DNA of 64,000 nucleotides, taken from assembly GCA_965112735.1 (NCBI GenBank), contig OZ218959.1:1488001-1552000 (forward strand), in the 5' to 3' direction. This stretch comes from Phaeosaccion multiseriatum. Its lineage: Eukaryota > Ochrophyta, other classes. The notes beneath the pieces are model-generated. The model worked only from the letters and a program-made list of their open reading frames with translations. It searched no databases and was not told where the DNA came from. The position numbers were made by a program, and so were the translations under genes. Shown here piece after piece: positions 28,823 through 39,898 of this stretch. Each line of letters begins with the position of its first letter. Positions within the stretch are counted from its first letter, which is position 1.

Positions 28823-30299
28823 GCACCTCCGCCAGCCACTGATACATCTCGTCCTGCACCACCTCAAGCATCTTGGAGCGGATACGCATGCCCTCCTCAT
28901 TGTCCTGACACCAAGCAGAGAGAGCAGAGAGTAGGGGTGGGCATGTTGCATGTTCACGGTTAGGGCTCACAGAAGGCAACCCATGAACCCAACCACAACC
29001 CATCACTACCGCCTGCCTCTCTCTCGCCCCCCTCCCCTCCCTCACACACTCACTCACCGCATCGAAGAAGGACTTGTCTACCCCTGCGAAGCCCAACTTG
29101 CGGCGGTAGTCGCCAATGTTGAACACCTTCGTAGGGAAGTCTGTGGAGTGGATGTCCAACATGCGTATATATGTGTGTGTATAAGCTGAGTTGCGCAGAG
29201 ATGGTAGGACGCCAAGTGAGTAGCAAGCTTGTCATTCTCCTCTGGCACGCTGAGTCATATACACGGGGTCATTGACACCTGACACCTGGAACCTGACACC
29301 TGACACCTAGCCATTGACTGCCCTCAGGACTGACTGACTGACTGACTGACTGACCTATCCAGTTGAGGTATCGGGTGACCATCTTGACAATGTAGCTCTT
29401 GCCCCGGGCGGGCAGCCCAACCATGATGAGAACAAGCTTGCGGTTCATGGACCAGTGCCTGCGGAGGGAGGGAGGGGAGGCGAGACGAAAAGACACTAAG
29501 CACGCCTCCGACGAAAATTGAGTCTCCTCCATCTTCTTTCCCGCTCTCTCTCTCTCTCTCTCTCCCTTTCTCTCCCTCTCTCTCCCTCTCTCTCTGTCTC
29601 TCTCTGTCCCTGCCTGTCTATCTCTCTCTCTCTCTCTCGCCAGTCCGCCCCCCTGCTGCATCCCACTTGTACCACAGTCTCCCTCCCTCCCTCCCTCCCC
29701 CCCTCCCCCACTTACCCGAGTCTCCTGCTCATCTTTCCTGTGGGCCTCTCTAGCGTACCCATTTCGGAGGTCACATGGAACATCCGTGGACTGCCGGTGT
29801 TAATGGTGTTGTTGCTCCTGGTGGAGTCAAGGTGATTCAGCATGCCTATACCCGACATGTTTGGGGAAGGGGCTGCCAGCGACGAAAGCCCCAGCATGCG
29901 CTCGTGGCTGCTGCTCGGGAGGTAGCTAAGTTTACGGCTTTCTCTGTCTCTAGCGCTGCGCAATGAGAGGGTCGGAGAGGGTTGAGGAGGGAAGGCAGCG
30001 CCCCAGATGGGATGAGGAAGGACAGCAGGAGTGTGTTGGTGCCTCTGAAAGGGTTTGAGGAGGGGAGGAGGATTGCCTTCCTCCCTCCCTCCCTCCCTCC
30101 CTCCGTCCGTCCGTCTCTCCCTCCCTCTTTCTCCTTCCCTTCCTCCTTCTCCCTCCCTCCCTTCTTCCCTCCCCAATGCCACTCACTCCTTCTGGGCCTT
30201 CTTCCTCCTCTCGTGGAGGCCCACTCCGATGAGAACAAAGAGCATGGTCATGCCGTACCCAATGCAGAAAGCCGTGGCATTGTTCACCTTTGGCGCCAT
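24204..30299 (-). CDS. PFKFB: PFK-2/FBPase-2 family protein with membrane segment and degenerate phosphatase
   Basis: Fourteen exons (30299-30187, 29955-29716, 29458-29355, 29140-29058, 28904-28827, 28628-28518, 27972-27799, 27634-27566, 27246-27138, 26684-26630, 26136-26094, 25780-25656, 25104-24916, 24600-24204) join in frame to 629 residues. The kinase half has Walker [11 protein letters not shown] (G132-S139), [27 protein letters not shown] and the family signature FIESICDDP. It should make fructose-2,6-bisphosphate, the glycolysis regulator. The phosphatase half keeps [18 protein letters not shown] and VCHMAVQR (His493) but reads WLTKPAES where the family has the RHGES motif, so the phospho-acceptor His is Pro344; the TSxxxRT Arg is also absent. 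Residues of about 10-30 ([20 protein letters not shown]) form a likely membrane segment followed by HERRKKAQK. The C-terminal tail after KVRVGGRED runs into AT-rich sequence. Likely a monofunctional, membrane-tethered kinase. Confidence 0.92.
25110..25400. repeat. (GGGA)n array in a PFK-2 gene intron
   Basis: About 280 bp of GGGA repeats with GAGG and GGGG interruptions between exons 12 and 13 of the PFK-2/FBPase-2 gene. On the minus strand it forms a CCCT-rich tract leading to the exon 13 acceptor. A shorter CCCT block lies at about 24775-24895. Confidence 0.95.
26237..27000. repeat. GAGT and GA-rich repeats in PFK-2 gene introns
   Basis: GAGT/GAGG tetranucleotides fill about 26240-26375, and AGAG-rich purine tracts fill about 26695-26985. 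They lie in the introns flanking exon 10. A nearby 26-bp direct repeat, GTCCAGGACAACAGGGCATC plus flank, occurs at 26401-26423 and 26431-26453. Confidence 0.9.
28010..28115. repeat. (GGA)n trinucleotide array, PFK-2 gene intron
   Basis: About 100 bp of nearly pure GGA between exons 6 and 7 of the PFK-2/FBPase-2 gene. A CA array at about 28738-28818 lies in the neighbouring intron. Between them (28180-28300) are dispersed CCATCCACTGCCATCC motifs. Confidence 0.95.
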
Positions 30300-30736
30300 A
30301 GTCCCTCCCTCTCCTTCCCTTACTGCACTCTGCAGCAGCCACAAAGCAAGGAGGGGAGGGGGGGTGGGCTGTGCTCTTACTGCTGTGCCGCTTCCTTTGA
30401 TAAAGAAGGATTCAAGGAAAGTCCCTCTCCAAAAACAACGACCCCCCAGAATCCACGCGCCCTTAGGTCAAGAGTCTGCCAGGACAAAGAAACCAATCTC
30501 GAGCTCAGAAGGAAGCTGCTGCAGCGCGCGTTAACTTTAGCTCATGCGAGCGAAAGGGGGAGGGGACTCCGCGCCTAAGAGTAAAGGGGGGTTCGCTCTC
30601 GCTGACTTACTGTGTTTTTCAAAGCCCAAATCTCTTTCCTACTCTTAATCAGCTAAATCTTGCCCTTTTATTTTCCCCACCTTTACCTCCATATGGCTTG
30701 AACAGTGAGGAATAAGGGAAGGATTTGCTTGTGAGC
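30300..30736. promoter_or_regulatory. Putative bidirectional promoter, PFK-2 gene / zinc-finger gene
   Basis: 437 bp between divergent start codons, almost free of simple repeats, in contrast to its surroundings. It contains GCGCGTTAACTTTAGC near 30525-30541 and several purine-rich boxes. Promoter activity is inferred from layout only. Confidence 0.5.
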
Positions 30737-32082
30737 ATGGCGAAACATTCTTCAGCAAGTGTGCGAGTGCCGCCAGCACACAGCACGCACCAGACGCGAG
30801 GGAAAAAAAGAGAGGCACCCATCACCAATGGGGAGAAGACTGAGAACGGTAGTAGTAGCAGCAGCAAGAAAAGCAGTGGCATCAAGAAGCAAAAGTCCAT
30901 GAACTCGTTCTTGAACAACACCATACCTTCTGGCCTGGCCGCTGCGGCCAGCACCGCCGCAGCAGCAGCCTCTCCCCCGAGTCCCAAGGCCCCACGAGCA
31001 GCCGAGTCGAAGCACTCGCAACGTGCGCCGTCAGCTATACCACCGTCTCCGTCATCATTGTCAGCAGCAAGGTCAGAATCAGCGGTACCATCGCCAACTA
31101 GGGCGAGCGCGCGGGGAGCGGTAAGACGGGAGGGCATAGCAGCAGCAGCGCCACCAGCATCGCCTAGCGCTGCGAGGAAGCGTACCGCGGCGTCCTCAGG
31201 AGCAGCGCCGTCACCATCAGCAGCAGCGCTGTCACCATCAGCACCGCCACCAGCAGCAGCAGCCCCTCGCACCGGCCCCGGCATCATGCCTCCCGGATTC
31301 CTCGACTTGCAGCCCTGTGCCGCCCCAGGCTGCGCGGGCAAGGCCAAGAAGGGTTGCGAGCGGGGGCGCTGCCTACGCTGCTGCTGTAAGGAGGGCGGGA
31401 TGGGCCCGCAAAACTCATGCCTGGCGCACAGGGAGGCGCGCCAAAGGAAGGCAGCAGACGACCGACTCTTGTCCGGGGAGCACGAGAGTCAGGCAGTGCA
31501 GCAGGAGAAGGCGAGGAGGAAGCTGCCCAAGGGGACATTCCACGAAGACACGTTTCAGCACGTAGGGGACACATGTACCATCTGGTGCCAGCGGGACTTT
31601 GTGGGCAACAAGGCATACAGTCAGGAGACAATGGACGCCCAGCTGCGCTCTCAGGTGAGGGGAGGGAGGGAGGGGAAGGAGGGGCGCGAGCAGATGGGAC
31701 TCTCTCTTGTGTTCACGTTCTTCAGACTCTTGTTTGTCTTCCTCCCCTTACGCACTGTCTCGCTCTCTCTCTCTCTCTCTCTCTCTCGGTCTTGACTCTT
31801 CTTCGCCTTGTTCCTCTCACCCACTCTCTCGCTCTTTTCTTTCTCTCGCTCGGTCTCCCTGTGTGTGTCCGCGCGCGCGTGTGTGCCTGCCTGTACCACC
31901 TGTGCTTCCGTCTTCCTCCTCCCTCTCATCTGCAGCGCGTGAGAAGCGGCAAGGTGAGCGAGGCCGTGGGGTACCTTTCCGCCGCCCCCAGCGCCCGGGT
32001 CAGGGATAAGGGGTGGCAGGCGACCCACCAAAAGCTGTTCGAAAGGATGGCAGTGGGTGGGGGCGGGACGGGCAACCTGTGA
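30737..32082 (+). CDS. SHI/LRP1-like Cys-rich zinc-finger protein
   Basis: Two exons (30737-31654, 31936-32082) join in frame to 354 residues. The first 180 residues are Ser/Ala/Pro-rich with basic patches (KKREAPITNGEK, SGIKKQKSMNSFL). Then comes a Cys-rich module near residues 195-240: CAAPGCAGKAKKGCERGRCL, continuing RCCCKEGG, and then SCLAHREARQRK. The order C..C..AKK.C...RC..CC...G..C..H resembles the RING-like zinc finger of plant SHI/STY/LRP1 (DUF702) transcription factors. The C-terminal part has DTCTIWCQRDFVGNKAYSQE and RDKGWQATHQKLFE. The final residues, MAVGGGGTGNL, are encoded by a copy of the dispersed ATGGCAGTGG motif, so the stop codon lies within repeat-derived sequence. A nuclear DNA-binding role is inferred from the finger; the match is by pattern, not alignment. 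Confidence 0.75.
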
Positions 32083-32974
32083 AGACAGATGGGTGGACGG
32101 ACGGACGGGCGAGGTAGAGGGACGCCATGTGATGCGCGATGTGGTGATACGATGCAAGGCGAACAACAGGGAGGAAGGGCACTGGATACCCGCCGGGATA
32201 AGTCGGGCGGGTATGGACTCGGGAAAGCTACGACGCAAATCGAAAGGATTAGGAGAGGAGAGGAGAGGAGAGGAGAGGAGAATGATGCTCTTGCCCTTGG
32301 GCTGGGCGGTGGCCCTTGGCGTATTGCGGGCCGTACATACACTGTTGGGTGTACGGGCAGGAGAGGGAGGGCCGACAGACGAGCAGGCAGCAGCTTTCGT
32401 CACACACACATTTAGTCTTACACCGACCCCTTCTGCTTCTTCTCGCCGGGTTGAAGTTCATTTTTAATATACTTTGCGCTTGCTGGCATACTTCAACATT
32501 GTCATCGTGTGCATTATTGACATAAGAGATGGACATAATATCGACGTAAGGCAAAGGCGAAGGTATTCGCAGCGCTCTCTCTTCTCTCTCTCTCTCTCTC
32601 TCTCTCTGCGTGCCCTCCCTCTCCCCCCCTCCTCCTTAGGCCTGCCCCTGAGCACCTCAACTCAGGGGAGGGGAGGAAGGAGAGGGGGGGGCATACAAGC
32701 AGAGCAGAAAGCGCATGGGGTCGGGTGGGTATCCATCGACTGCCATCAAATGTACCATCCATCGACTTCCATCAGATGTACCACCCATCAACTTTGACCG
32801 ACGTAAGGGAGCCCATTGGCCCATTGGCTGGCTCTCTCAATGAGGTGGAAGGGCGGAAGGGAGGGCCCCTCTTCTCAGTGTGCTGGACGGGCCCCTTTCC
32901 TCTCCACTTTGCTTGTTGCAAGTGCGTTGGCTCGCTTGCCTTATAGACGAAGCAAGCGAGGATCAAGCGGAGGG

Positions 32975-33007
<33 letters not shown>

Positions 33008-33258
33008 ACATTCCCTCGCTCTGTACACAAAATTGTGGGTCAGAAACAAGCTGACACACACACACGCTATTTCGTGAAGTGCAGAGAGGGGAGCACGGCG
33101 GTTACACTGTAAGCAGCGGTTACACTGTGAGCTGTGCGTGAGGCCTCCCCCCTTGCGAAGTTGCTCACGGGCCGATTAGTGCGAGGATGCGCTCTCTGCT
33201 GCCATCGGTTGCCATCTGCGGCCTTCGGTTGCCTTCGGTTGCCATCTGCCCCCCCCCA
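32083..33258. other. Convergent intergenic region
   Basis: This spans the 3' flanks of the zinc-finger and COPI-associated genes. It holds a GGAGA pentanucleotide block (about 32254-32281), a CT run (32577-32608), TCCATCGACTGCCATC-type copies of the dispersed motif (32730-32800), a CA run (32977-33004) and GGTTGCCATCTGCGGCC repeats (33203-33250). No gene is supported. Confidence 0.6.
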
Positions 33259-33969
33259 TCACCCGTCGAACTGTGAGTCCATCTCATCTTGCAGCTCCGC
33301 CTCCTTGACGGTCCGCATGCACGCCATGCCCATGATAATGTACAAACCGCCCACCCCCATCATCATGAAAGCGACAACATCCTCCACATCGTCATAGGCG
33401 CTCTTGCCCCCTCCCTGATCCCATGTGATGAGCCCAACGAAGATGTAGAACCCTCCTCGAGCGATCCAGTTCCCTAGGAAGCCTGGGGGTGGGTGCGTGC
33501 GTGTTGGGTCAAGAGGATGTGTGTGTGTATGGAGGGAGGTGCGTGCGTGTGTTCGTGTGTGTGGGTGCGTGTGTGATGGGGGGGGTGCAGCATCAAGGGG
33601 AGGCTCTGGCTCTCCAGGCTGCTGCTCGCCGGGTGGCCTCTGGCTGTGGAGTGCTTCTCCTTTTCCTTGCGTTGCTTTCCACACTTTTGTCTGCAATGCT
33701 TTTGCCTTTGCGTTCAATTGCTCTTGCGTTTACTCACCGAAATGCTTCATAAAGCCTCTGGATTCGAGCTCACTCATGATGACAATGATGCAGAAGAAGA
33801 TACCGTACACTCGGAGAGCCACCGCCCGTACTGCGCAGCCGAGAGCAGAGCAGAGCAGAGCAGAGCAGAGCAGCATCGGCAGGAGAGGAGAGGAGAGGGA
33901 GGAGCAAGAGCAAGACCAGGAGAGCACGGAGAGGAGAGGAGGGGAGAAGGTGAGGGAGAGCAGAGCAGA

Positions 33970-34036
<67 letters not shown>

Positions 34037-34621
34037 TGGAAGGGGGCGGAGTGGTCAATCAGCTCATGATACAGTAGTATGGAGGGAGGAGGGAGTAGAT
34101 AACCGTCTGTCTCTCTGTCTGTTGATGCCAGTGCCTCACCTCCTGAATTCCAGTTCTTGTAAATGATGTAGCAATTGACGGCTGCCACCACCACGGCCAG
34201 CAGGATGGTGAGGCACAGCATGAAGCGGAAGAAGACGAGGGTCCTGCTCGCGCCGCGCCTCCGCCTCACAGAGCTTGTGTGAGACCCTTGACGGGAGGAG
34301 CTGTGGCAACGGTCCAGTCCAATCCAGTTCAGTAATGCATGTAGTATGCGCAGGAGCGGGCGCAGGTACACAAACAGACACAATACAGACGCGAGGGGGC
34401 GGGAGCCGAAAAGGTCAAAGAAGAGACGAGGCAGGGCGTTGACAAGGGCGTGTGAGGGATAAAAAGAAGAAAGGGGGTGGGAGGGGGGTGTGCAGGAGGT
34501 GTCCAAAAGAAAATTCGCACCTGCTACCTCCCTCGGCGCTCTTTCCCTCCTCGTTGCGGACGAGGTCATCCTCCAATCGGGCCCTGGCCCAGTCGGGCTC
34601 CTGTGCCTTGGAGCTTGGCAT
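33259..34621 (-). CDS. COPI-associated / TVP15-like multispanning membrane protein
   Basis: Four exons (34621-34528, 34286-34140, 33830-33738, 33482-33259) join in frame to 185 residues. An alternative first junction (34521 to 34273) gives 183 and cannot be excluded. Four hydrophobic segments are visible: FFRFMLCLTILLAVVVAAVN, VYGIFFCIIVIMSELE, FLGNWIARGGFYIFVGLITW and VVAFMMMGVGGLYIIMGMAC. Spacing and the motifs RVYGIFFCIIVIMSELESRG and GNWIARGGFYIFVG match the COPI-associated/TVP15 family, small Golgi proteins of four membrane spans that act in the early secretory pathway. The soluble N-terminus is acidic (RLEDDLVRNEEGKSAEGG) and the C-terminus polar. The intron between exons 2 and 3 carries a GA array (33960-34035) and an AGCAG run. 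The start is the ATG 405 bp from the divergent ketopantoate reductase gene. Confidence 0.86.
33840..34036. repeat. AGAGC, GGAGA and (GA)n arrays in COPI-associated gene intron
   Basis: A pentanucleotide GCAGA block (33844-33870) is followed by GAGGA blocks and a pure GA array of about 75 bp. They occupy the second intron immediately upstream (in gene sense) of the exon 3 acceptor. Confidence 0.93.
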
Positions 34622-35026
34622 TTTTTCTCTGGTGGTACGATTACTTTTGATACGTTTCAAGCTGCTTGGGCCTGGGCCGGCAAATTTCTCCAATCCTCCT
34701 TCCCTGCGAAAAAACACACTCTGACAGAGTGTGGAGAGAAGGAAGTGAAAGTGTTGTACTCGATTTGAAAGAGAGGAGAGGCGGTTCGCTTTAAAGAGTG
34801 GTGGTGTTCGGCAAGTCGCCCTTTCTACCAGCTCGCTCTTTGACATTTGAAAAGATCTTGGCCTTGAGGATCCCTCAAGTCCCGAGTTGAGTGAGTTTAA
34901 GCAAGGCAGAAGAAAGATTGGAGCGAAGGACGACAATGGAAGCACATTGGGAAGAAGGGCCGGTGGGGAAGAAGCTGTAACTGTGTAGGGTTTGTGGGTT
35001 CAGAGTGCAACAAGCGCCTAAACGAG
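34622..35026. promoter_or_regulatory. Putative bidirectional promoter, COPI-associated / ketopantoate reductase
   Basis: 405 bp between divergent start codons with little simple repeat. In-frame stops upstream of 34994 argue against an earlier plus-strand start. The function is inferred from layout. Confidence 0.5.
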
Positions 35027-37948
35027 ATGCAGGCGTCCAGAGTAAGGCGCCTGGCTTCGGCGGCTGCTGTTACTCCGACAGCCCAGCTCGCGAAGCAGGA
35101 GCTGCTGAAGCAGCAGTGGAATGTGCTGGGAGCCGGCGCGGTGGGCACCCTCTGGGCAGCCACGCTCTGCAGGGCAGCCGAAAGGGCAGCAGGCAAGGAC
35201 CAAGGCGAGGCACGGGCTGCAGCCTGCAAGCTTTTACTGAGGGCCGATGCCTGGGAAGCCTTGGGCAAACCCGCGCAGGTGGATGTGTCTATAGGTGCTG
35301 AGGTGCTTTGTTTACTTTATCCCCCCCCCCGTTTTGCGGCTCTTGTGTATGATGAAAGAAGTGGGAGGAGGATTTGGCAATGTCAGCCCTGTCCTTGGGA
35401 TTTCCTGGGGGAAAGTGAGCCCGAGGGAGCGGAGGGAGGACGAAGAACGATTACACCTGTTTGCGTACGCCCTGGCACTCGACTATCCCTCCTCCTCCCC
35501 ACGCCCCCTTACCCTCCCGCTCCTTCTCCTCCCCTCTGCTGCAGGGCTCAGTGACTGTGGAGGAGCTCGTCTGCTCTGCTACCGGGTCTGCTACTACTAC
35601 TGCTGCTCCTGCTGCTGCTGCTGCCCAGTCGCCTCCAGTGTCCACGACGACATCCTCCGAGGCCGACGAGGATGACATGGGCCTCAATCTGGCCAGCCTC
35701 GCAAGCCGCAGCAGCGACCCACAACACAGGCGCAGGTCAGTGTGTGCGTATCGCGCTGCTGTTGTGGCCAGGCCCTACCCAACCCCACCCAACCCAACCC
35801 AACCCAACCCAACCCAACCCAACCCAACCCAACCCAACCCAACCCAACCCAACCCAACCCAACCCAACCCAACCCAACCCAACCCAACCCAACCCAATCC
35901 AACCCAATTCAACCCAACCCAACCCAACCCAACCCAACCCAACCCAACCCAACCCAACCCAACCCAACCCAACCCAACCCAACCCAACCCAACCCAACCC
36001 AACCCAACCCAACCCAACCCAACCCAACCCAACCCAACCCAACCCAACCCAACCCAATCCAACCCAACCCAACCCAACCCAACCCAGCCCAACCCAACCC
36101 AGCCCAACCCAATCCAACCCAATCCAACCCAATCCAACCCAATCCAACCCAATCCAACCCAACCCAACCCAACCCAACCCAACCCAACCCAACCCAACCC
36201 AACCCAACCCAACCCAATCCAACCCAACCCAACCCAACCCAAAGGTGGGACGTACATGTCCCTCTCGACTCGGCCGGCAAGAAGAAGGAGGCGTGGAGCA
36301 CTCTGGAGGAGGAGAGGGAGGGCGATATCTCCCGTTTGCTCTTGACTACCAAAGCCTATGATGTCAATGAGGCACTGCAGTCGGTACGGCGAAGGCTAAC
36401 GGAGGATGCGGTGGTGTTAATCATGTGTAACGGCATTGGGGCATACGAAGATGCGATGGGAGATGAGTCGTTGGGGTTGGGCACCAAGAAGGTGATGTTG
36501 GCGTCTACTACCAATGGAGTCTTCATGCCCAAGAGGTGAGAGGTGGGGGAGGGGACGGGACGGGAGGACAGGAGGGAAGGAGGGTAGGAGGGAGGGAGGC
36601 AGGGAGGGAGGGAGGGAAGGGGGGGGGGAAGGGGGGGAGAGAGGGAGGGAGGGAGGTTTTGTCTTCTTTTCGCCTGCGATGCCGACTGGTTTTCGCTAGC
36701 CCCTCTCCTCACTCACCTTAGCTGTAACCGTCTGCCGTAACCGTCTGCCGTAACCGTACTACCGTGACGTATCCTTACGTAACGTAGATTCAGTGTGGCC
36801 CACACCGGGGTTGGAGTGACGTGGGTGGGCAAAGCCCCGGGGGGGCAGGCAACACCCGAAGAGGTAGAGGAGGTGGTGAGGTCGCTGTCTCAGTCAGGAC
36901 TTGAGGTGAAGAGCTCAGGCCGTATGATGCACAAGTTGTGGTACAAGCTTGCCGCCAACTGTGCCATCAACGGGGTCGCCGCCATACTCGGAGCCAGGTG
37001 GGTGGGGGCAGGGGGCAGGAGGGAGGAGGGAGGAGGGAGGAGGAAGCTGCCTGCCTGCTTGTCAACCCATCTTCTTACACCTCCCTCCCTCCTTCCTTCA
37101 CCCCCTCCCGCCCACCACAGCCACCCACCCACCCACCCGCCTCCCTCCCTTTCTCCCCCCTTCACCCCCTCCCTCCCTCTAATCCCCCCTCCCCATCCTC
37201 CTACCCAGCTAACCAACCACCCACACACCTATCTACCTACACGTCTTGGTACCCTTGCTTGACCTTTCCCTGTGTCACAGAAACGGCTTACTCGGCCACC
37301 CTCGCGCAGCAGGGCTTGTGGAACAGATCTGCGAGGAAGTGGTGATGGTCATGCCGGCAGATGAGAGGGGCGACAAGCCGGCGGTGGAGGAGGTACATCG
37401 CTTCGTGCAGGAGGTGATCAAACACACGGCCAAGAACCTCTGCTCCATGGCTCAGGTGAGGGCGGGGAGGGGAGGGGAGAGGAGAGGGGAGGGGAGGGGA
37501 GGGGAGGGGAGGGGAGGGGAGGGGAGGGGAGGGGAGGGGAGGGGAGGGAAGGGAAGGGAAGGGAGGGGAGAGGAAAGGGGGGGGGAGGGGAGGAAGAGAG
37601 GGACGAAGCCTCTACTTATTGTTTGTTTTGATTGCTGCCTTTGCTCTTCGTTGTGCACGCCCTTTTCGTGTGAGCTGTGGAGGGTCTATCAATTCAATGT
37701 TGTTTGACAAGATGCTAACATGCTAACAACATGCTACCAACATGCTAATGAAATGTCCACCCCCCCCTCCTTCCTTACAGGACGTGTTTGCCCTTCGTCC
37801 CACGGAGGTGGAGTACATGAACGGTTTCGTGCACCGCAAGGCTGTGCGAATGGGCAAAGAGGCACCCCTCAACGGGGTCATCAGGGATCTCGTGCTGCTC
37901 AAACAGGTGCAGGTGGCTGACGAGCAGCTGCAGCAGCAACGCTCTTGA
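35027..37948 (+). CDS. panE: 2-dehydropantoate 2-reductase (ketopantoate reductase)
   Basis: Six exons (35027-35278, 35545-35735, 36245-36535, 36788-36997, 37281-37455, 37781-37948) join in frame to 428 residues. The ApbA/PanE family reduces 2-dehydropantoate to pantoate with NADPH on the pantothenate/CoA route. Evidence: the Rossmann loop NVLGAGAVGTLWAATL near residue 32, LLLTTKAYDVNEALQSVRRR and VVLIMCNGIGAYEDA in the cofactor domain, and KLWYKLAANCAINGVAAILG with the catalytic-type Lys and the Asn pair of the C-terminal helical domain. The first 25 residues (MQASRVRRLASAAAVTPTAQ...) are basic and lack acids, which suggests a mitochondrial presequence. A low-complexity insertion (TTTAAPAAAAAQSPPVSTTT) interrupts the N-domain. 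The protein ends DEQLQQQRS within the first unit of a decaying tandem repeat. The second intron is almost wholly an AACCC array. Confidence 0.9.
35776..36243. repeat. (AACCC)n pentanucleotide array, intronic
   Basis: About 465 bp of AACCC units with few AATCC, AATTC and AGCCC variants, filling most of intron 2 of the ketopantoate reductase gene. The last units run straight into the AAAG acceptor at 36241-36244, so the array itself serves as the splice-site tract. Confidence 0.97.
37456..37590. repeat. (GGGGA)n array in ketopantoate reductase intron
   Basis: About 130 bp of GGGGA/GGAGG pentanucleotides starting right at the donor of the last intron of the ketopantoate reductase gene. Confidence 0.95.
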
Positions 37949-38220
37949 GTGGTTGGTGATACATCATCACACATCGCTGTTTTTTTGTTCGCTGACGAGC
38001 TGCTGCAACAGCAGCGCTCTTCGGAAGCTGGTAATACATCATCACGCTTTTGTTCGCCGAGCAGCTGCTGCTGCTGCAGCAGCAGCAGTTGGTGATACAG
38101 CAGCAGCTCTCTTGAGCGGTTGATGCTACAGCAGGCTTTCGCTTGCCGCCGAGCAGCAGCAGGAGCAACAGCAGTTGGTGATAGAGCAGCAGCAGCAACA
38201 GCAGGCTTCGCTCAACTAGG
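37915..38220 (+). repeat. Decaying tandem repeat overlapping the ketopantoate reductase stop codon
   Basis: Four degenerate units of 65-95 bp share a GACGAGCAGCTGCAGCAGC-like start, a GCTCTTGAG-like middle, a TTGGTGATACA core and a GCTTTCGC/TTTTGTTCGC end. The first unit encodes the C-terminal ADEQLQQQRS of the enzyme including its stop. Later copies are non-coding and carry four variants of the dispersed TTGGTGATA motif. Confidence 0.8.
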
Positions 38221-39279
38221 ATCCAAAAGCCCAAAGCCAAAGGCCAAGAGCCACGCCAAGACCAGCAGCACTCTTTCACTCTCAGATATCAGCGCTCCAG
38301 GCTCCGCGTCGCTTTTCATCGGGGAAGATTGATCATGAACTGTGTGCAGTGCTTGGACTCGATGTCGATGTCGATGTCATGTCGATGCCGATGTCGATGT
38401 CATGTCGATGTGCTGCAACACAGTAGCTGAGGGCACAGCATGGAGAGCGGCAGCGAGGGGGGGGGGGGGGGCAAGGATAGGAGCAGAGAGGGAGCGGCAA
38501 GGGTAGCAGCAGTGAGAGAGGGGGCGGCAAGGAGAAGAGCAGCGAGGGGGAGGCAGGATTGACACTACTGGTGGTCACGCACGCACGCACGCACGCACGC
38601 ACGCACACGGGTGGCTCGACGGGCAGTAGATGGCAACGGATGGTGTGTACAGGCGTGATAGATGGCAATGGATGGTGTGTGTGATAGTGTGGGGGAGTGC
38701 AGCCTCCGTTGTCTTCTTTTGGACTGCTGCAGATGGACATTAAAATATGTAAGTAGGGCGGGTCGGGTAGGGCAGGGTAGGGTAGGGTAGCGTGGGGAGG
38801 GAGGGGAAACGGTAGTGCAGCTCTTGCTCTCTCTGTCCAAGCATTCGGTTCGTAGTGGGGTAGTGGTAGCAGCATGGTAGCCAGCGCAAGCAAGGACTGT
38901 GGTGGGGGGAGGGTACGGCAACCAAACCCATCAGAGGACGTGGGGGTATATGTGTATATATCTTCGGGAGCCTTCACTTTTGTTGCCTTAAGCGGGTACA
39001 GCCGAGGAACAAACGTACATACACCCTTGACCCCTCAAGCCGAGGTGGTGGAGGGTTAGGATTGTTTTGTTGTCCCGAAGCCCCACTCTCCGATCCCGTG
39101 CTATGTGTTAGTGCTAGCTGCTTGTCTCCTCTTGGGGGGGGGGGGTATATGCAGTGTGGAATGGGGTAGGTAGGGATAGGGGTAGGTTGGACACAAGAAG
39201 GGACCCCCCCCCCCCTCTCTCTCTCTCTCCCTTCGGCGGGATGCGGAGTGTGTTACAAACGAGAGGCACACACACACAC

Positions 39280-39311
<32 letters not shown>

Positions 39312-39803
39312 TAGATCGAGACAAAGAGGGAAAGAGATAAGTTGAGGGAAGGAGAGGGAAAGGGAGGGAGTGACAATGTGCAAAGCGTGTGCAATTCTTG
39401 TTTGCGACAGTTACGACAGTTACGCCGACTTGTTATTCTTGTTCTCGTCATTATCCAAATCATGCTTGCGACAGTTACGCCGACTTGTGGTTATTCTCGT
39501 CATTGCCAGCTCAGGACGATGACGCCGGGCCCGACTTGCTCCTTGCTCCTCTCACCTCATCGTCTTCGATGAACAGGGATGTGACTACGCCATCGTCATA
39601 TCGTTCACCGGAATGGTTTCTTATAATATTAATTATAATTAGTGTACATTGTTCGAAGTTGGAAGGGAAGAAAGAAAATCTCTCTCGCAGTCAAGCCGAC
39701 CAGAGAGAGAGCGCTTCTGCTTTACTCATCCCTCCCTCTTCCCCTCCCCTCCCCTCCTCCCCTCCTCCCCCCTACTCACTCGGACCGAGCAATCCCAAAC
39801 GGT

Positions 39804-39898
<95 letters not shown>

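Noticed and set aside
35776-36243. Interstitial telomere
   Set aside because: AACCC is not a known telomere unit of likely relatives, genes continue on both sides, and the array is bounded by splice sites; left as an intronic repeat.
35461-36539. Open frames of Thr-Gln-Pro-Asn-Pro and, on the other strand, Gly-Trp-Val-Gly-Leu repeats
   Set aside because: The AACCC array is open in every frame on both strands; splice borders with in-frame PanE exons show it is intronic.
38120-38332. Short plus-strand frame ending SDISAPGSASLFIGED
   Set aside because: It starts inside the decaying CAG repeat after the ketopantoate reductase stop and cannot be joined in frame to it with a good splice pair.
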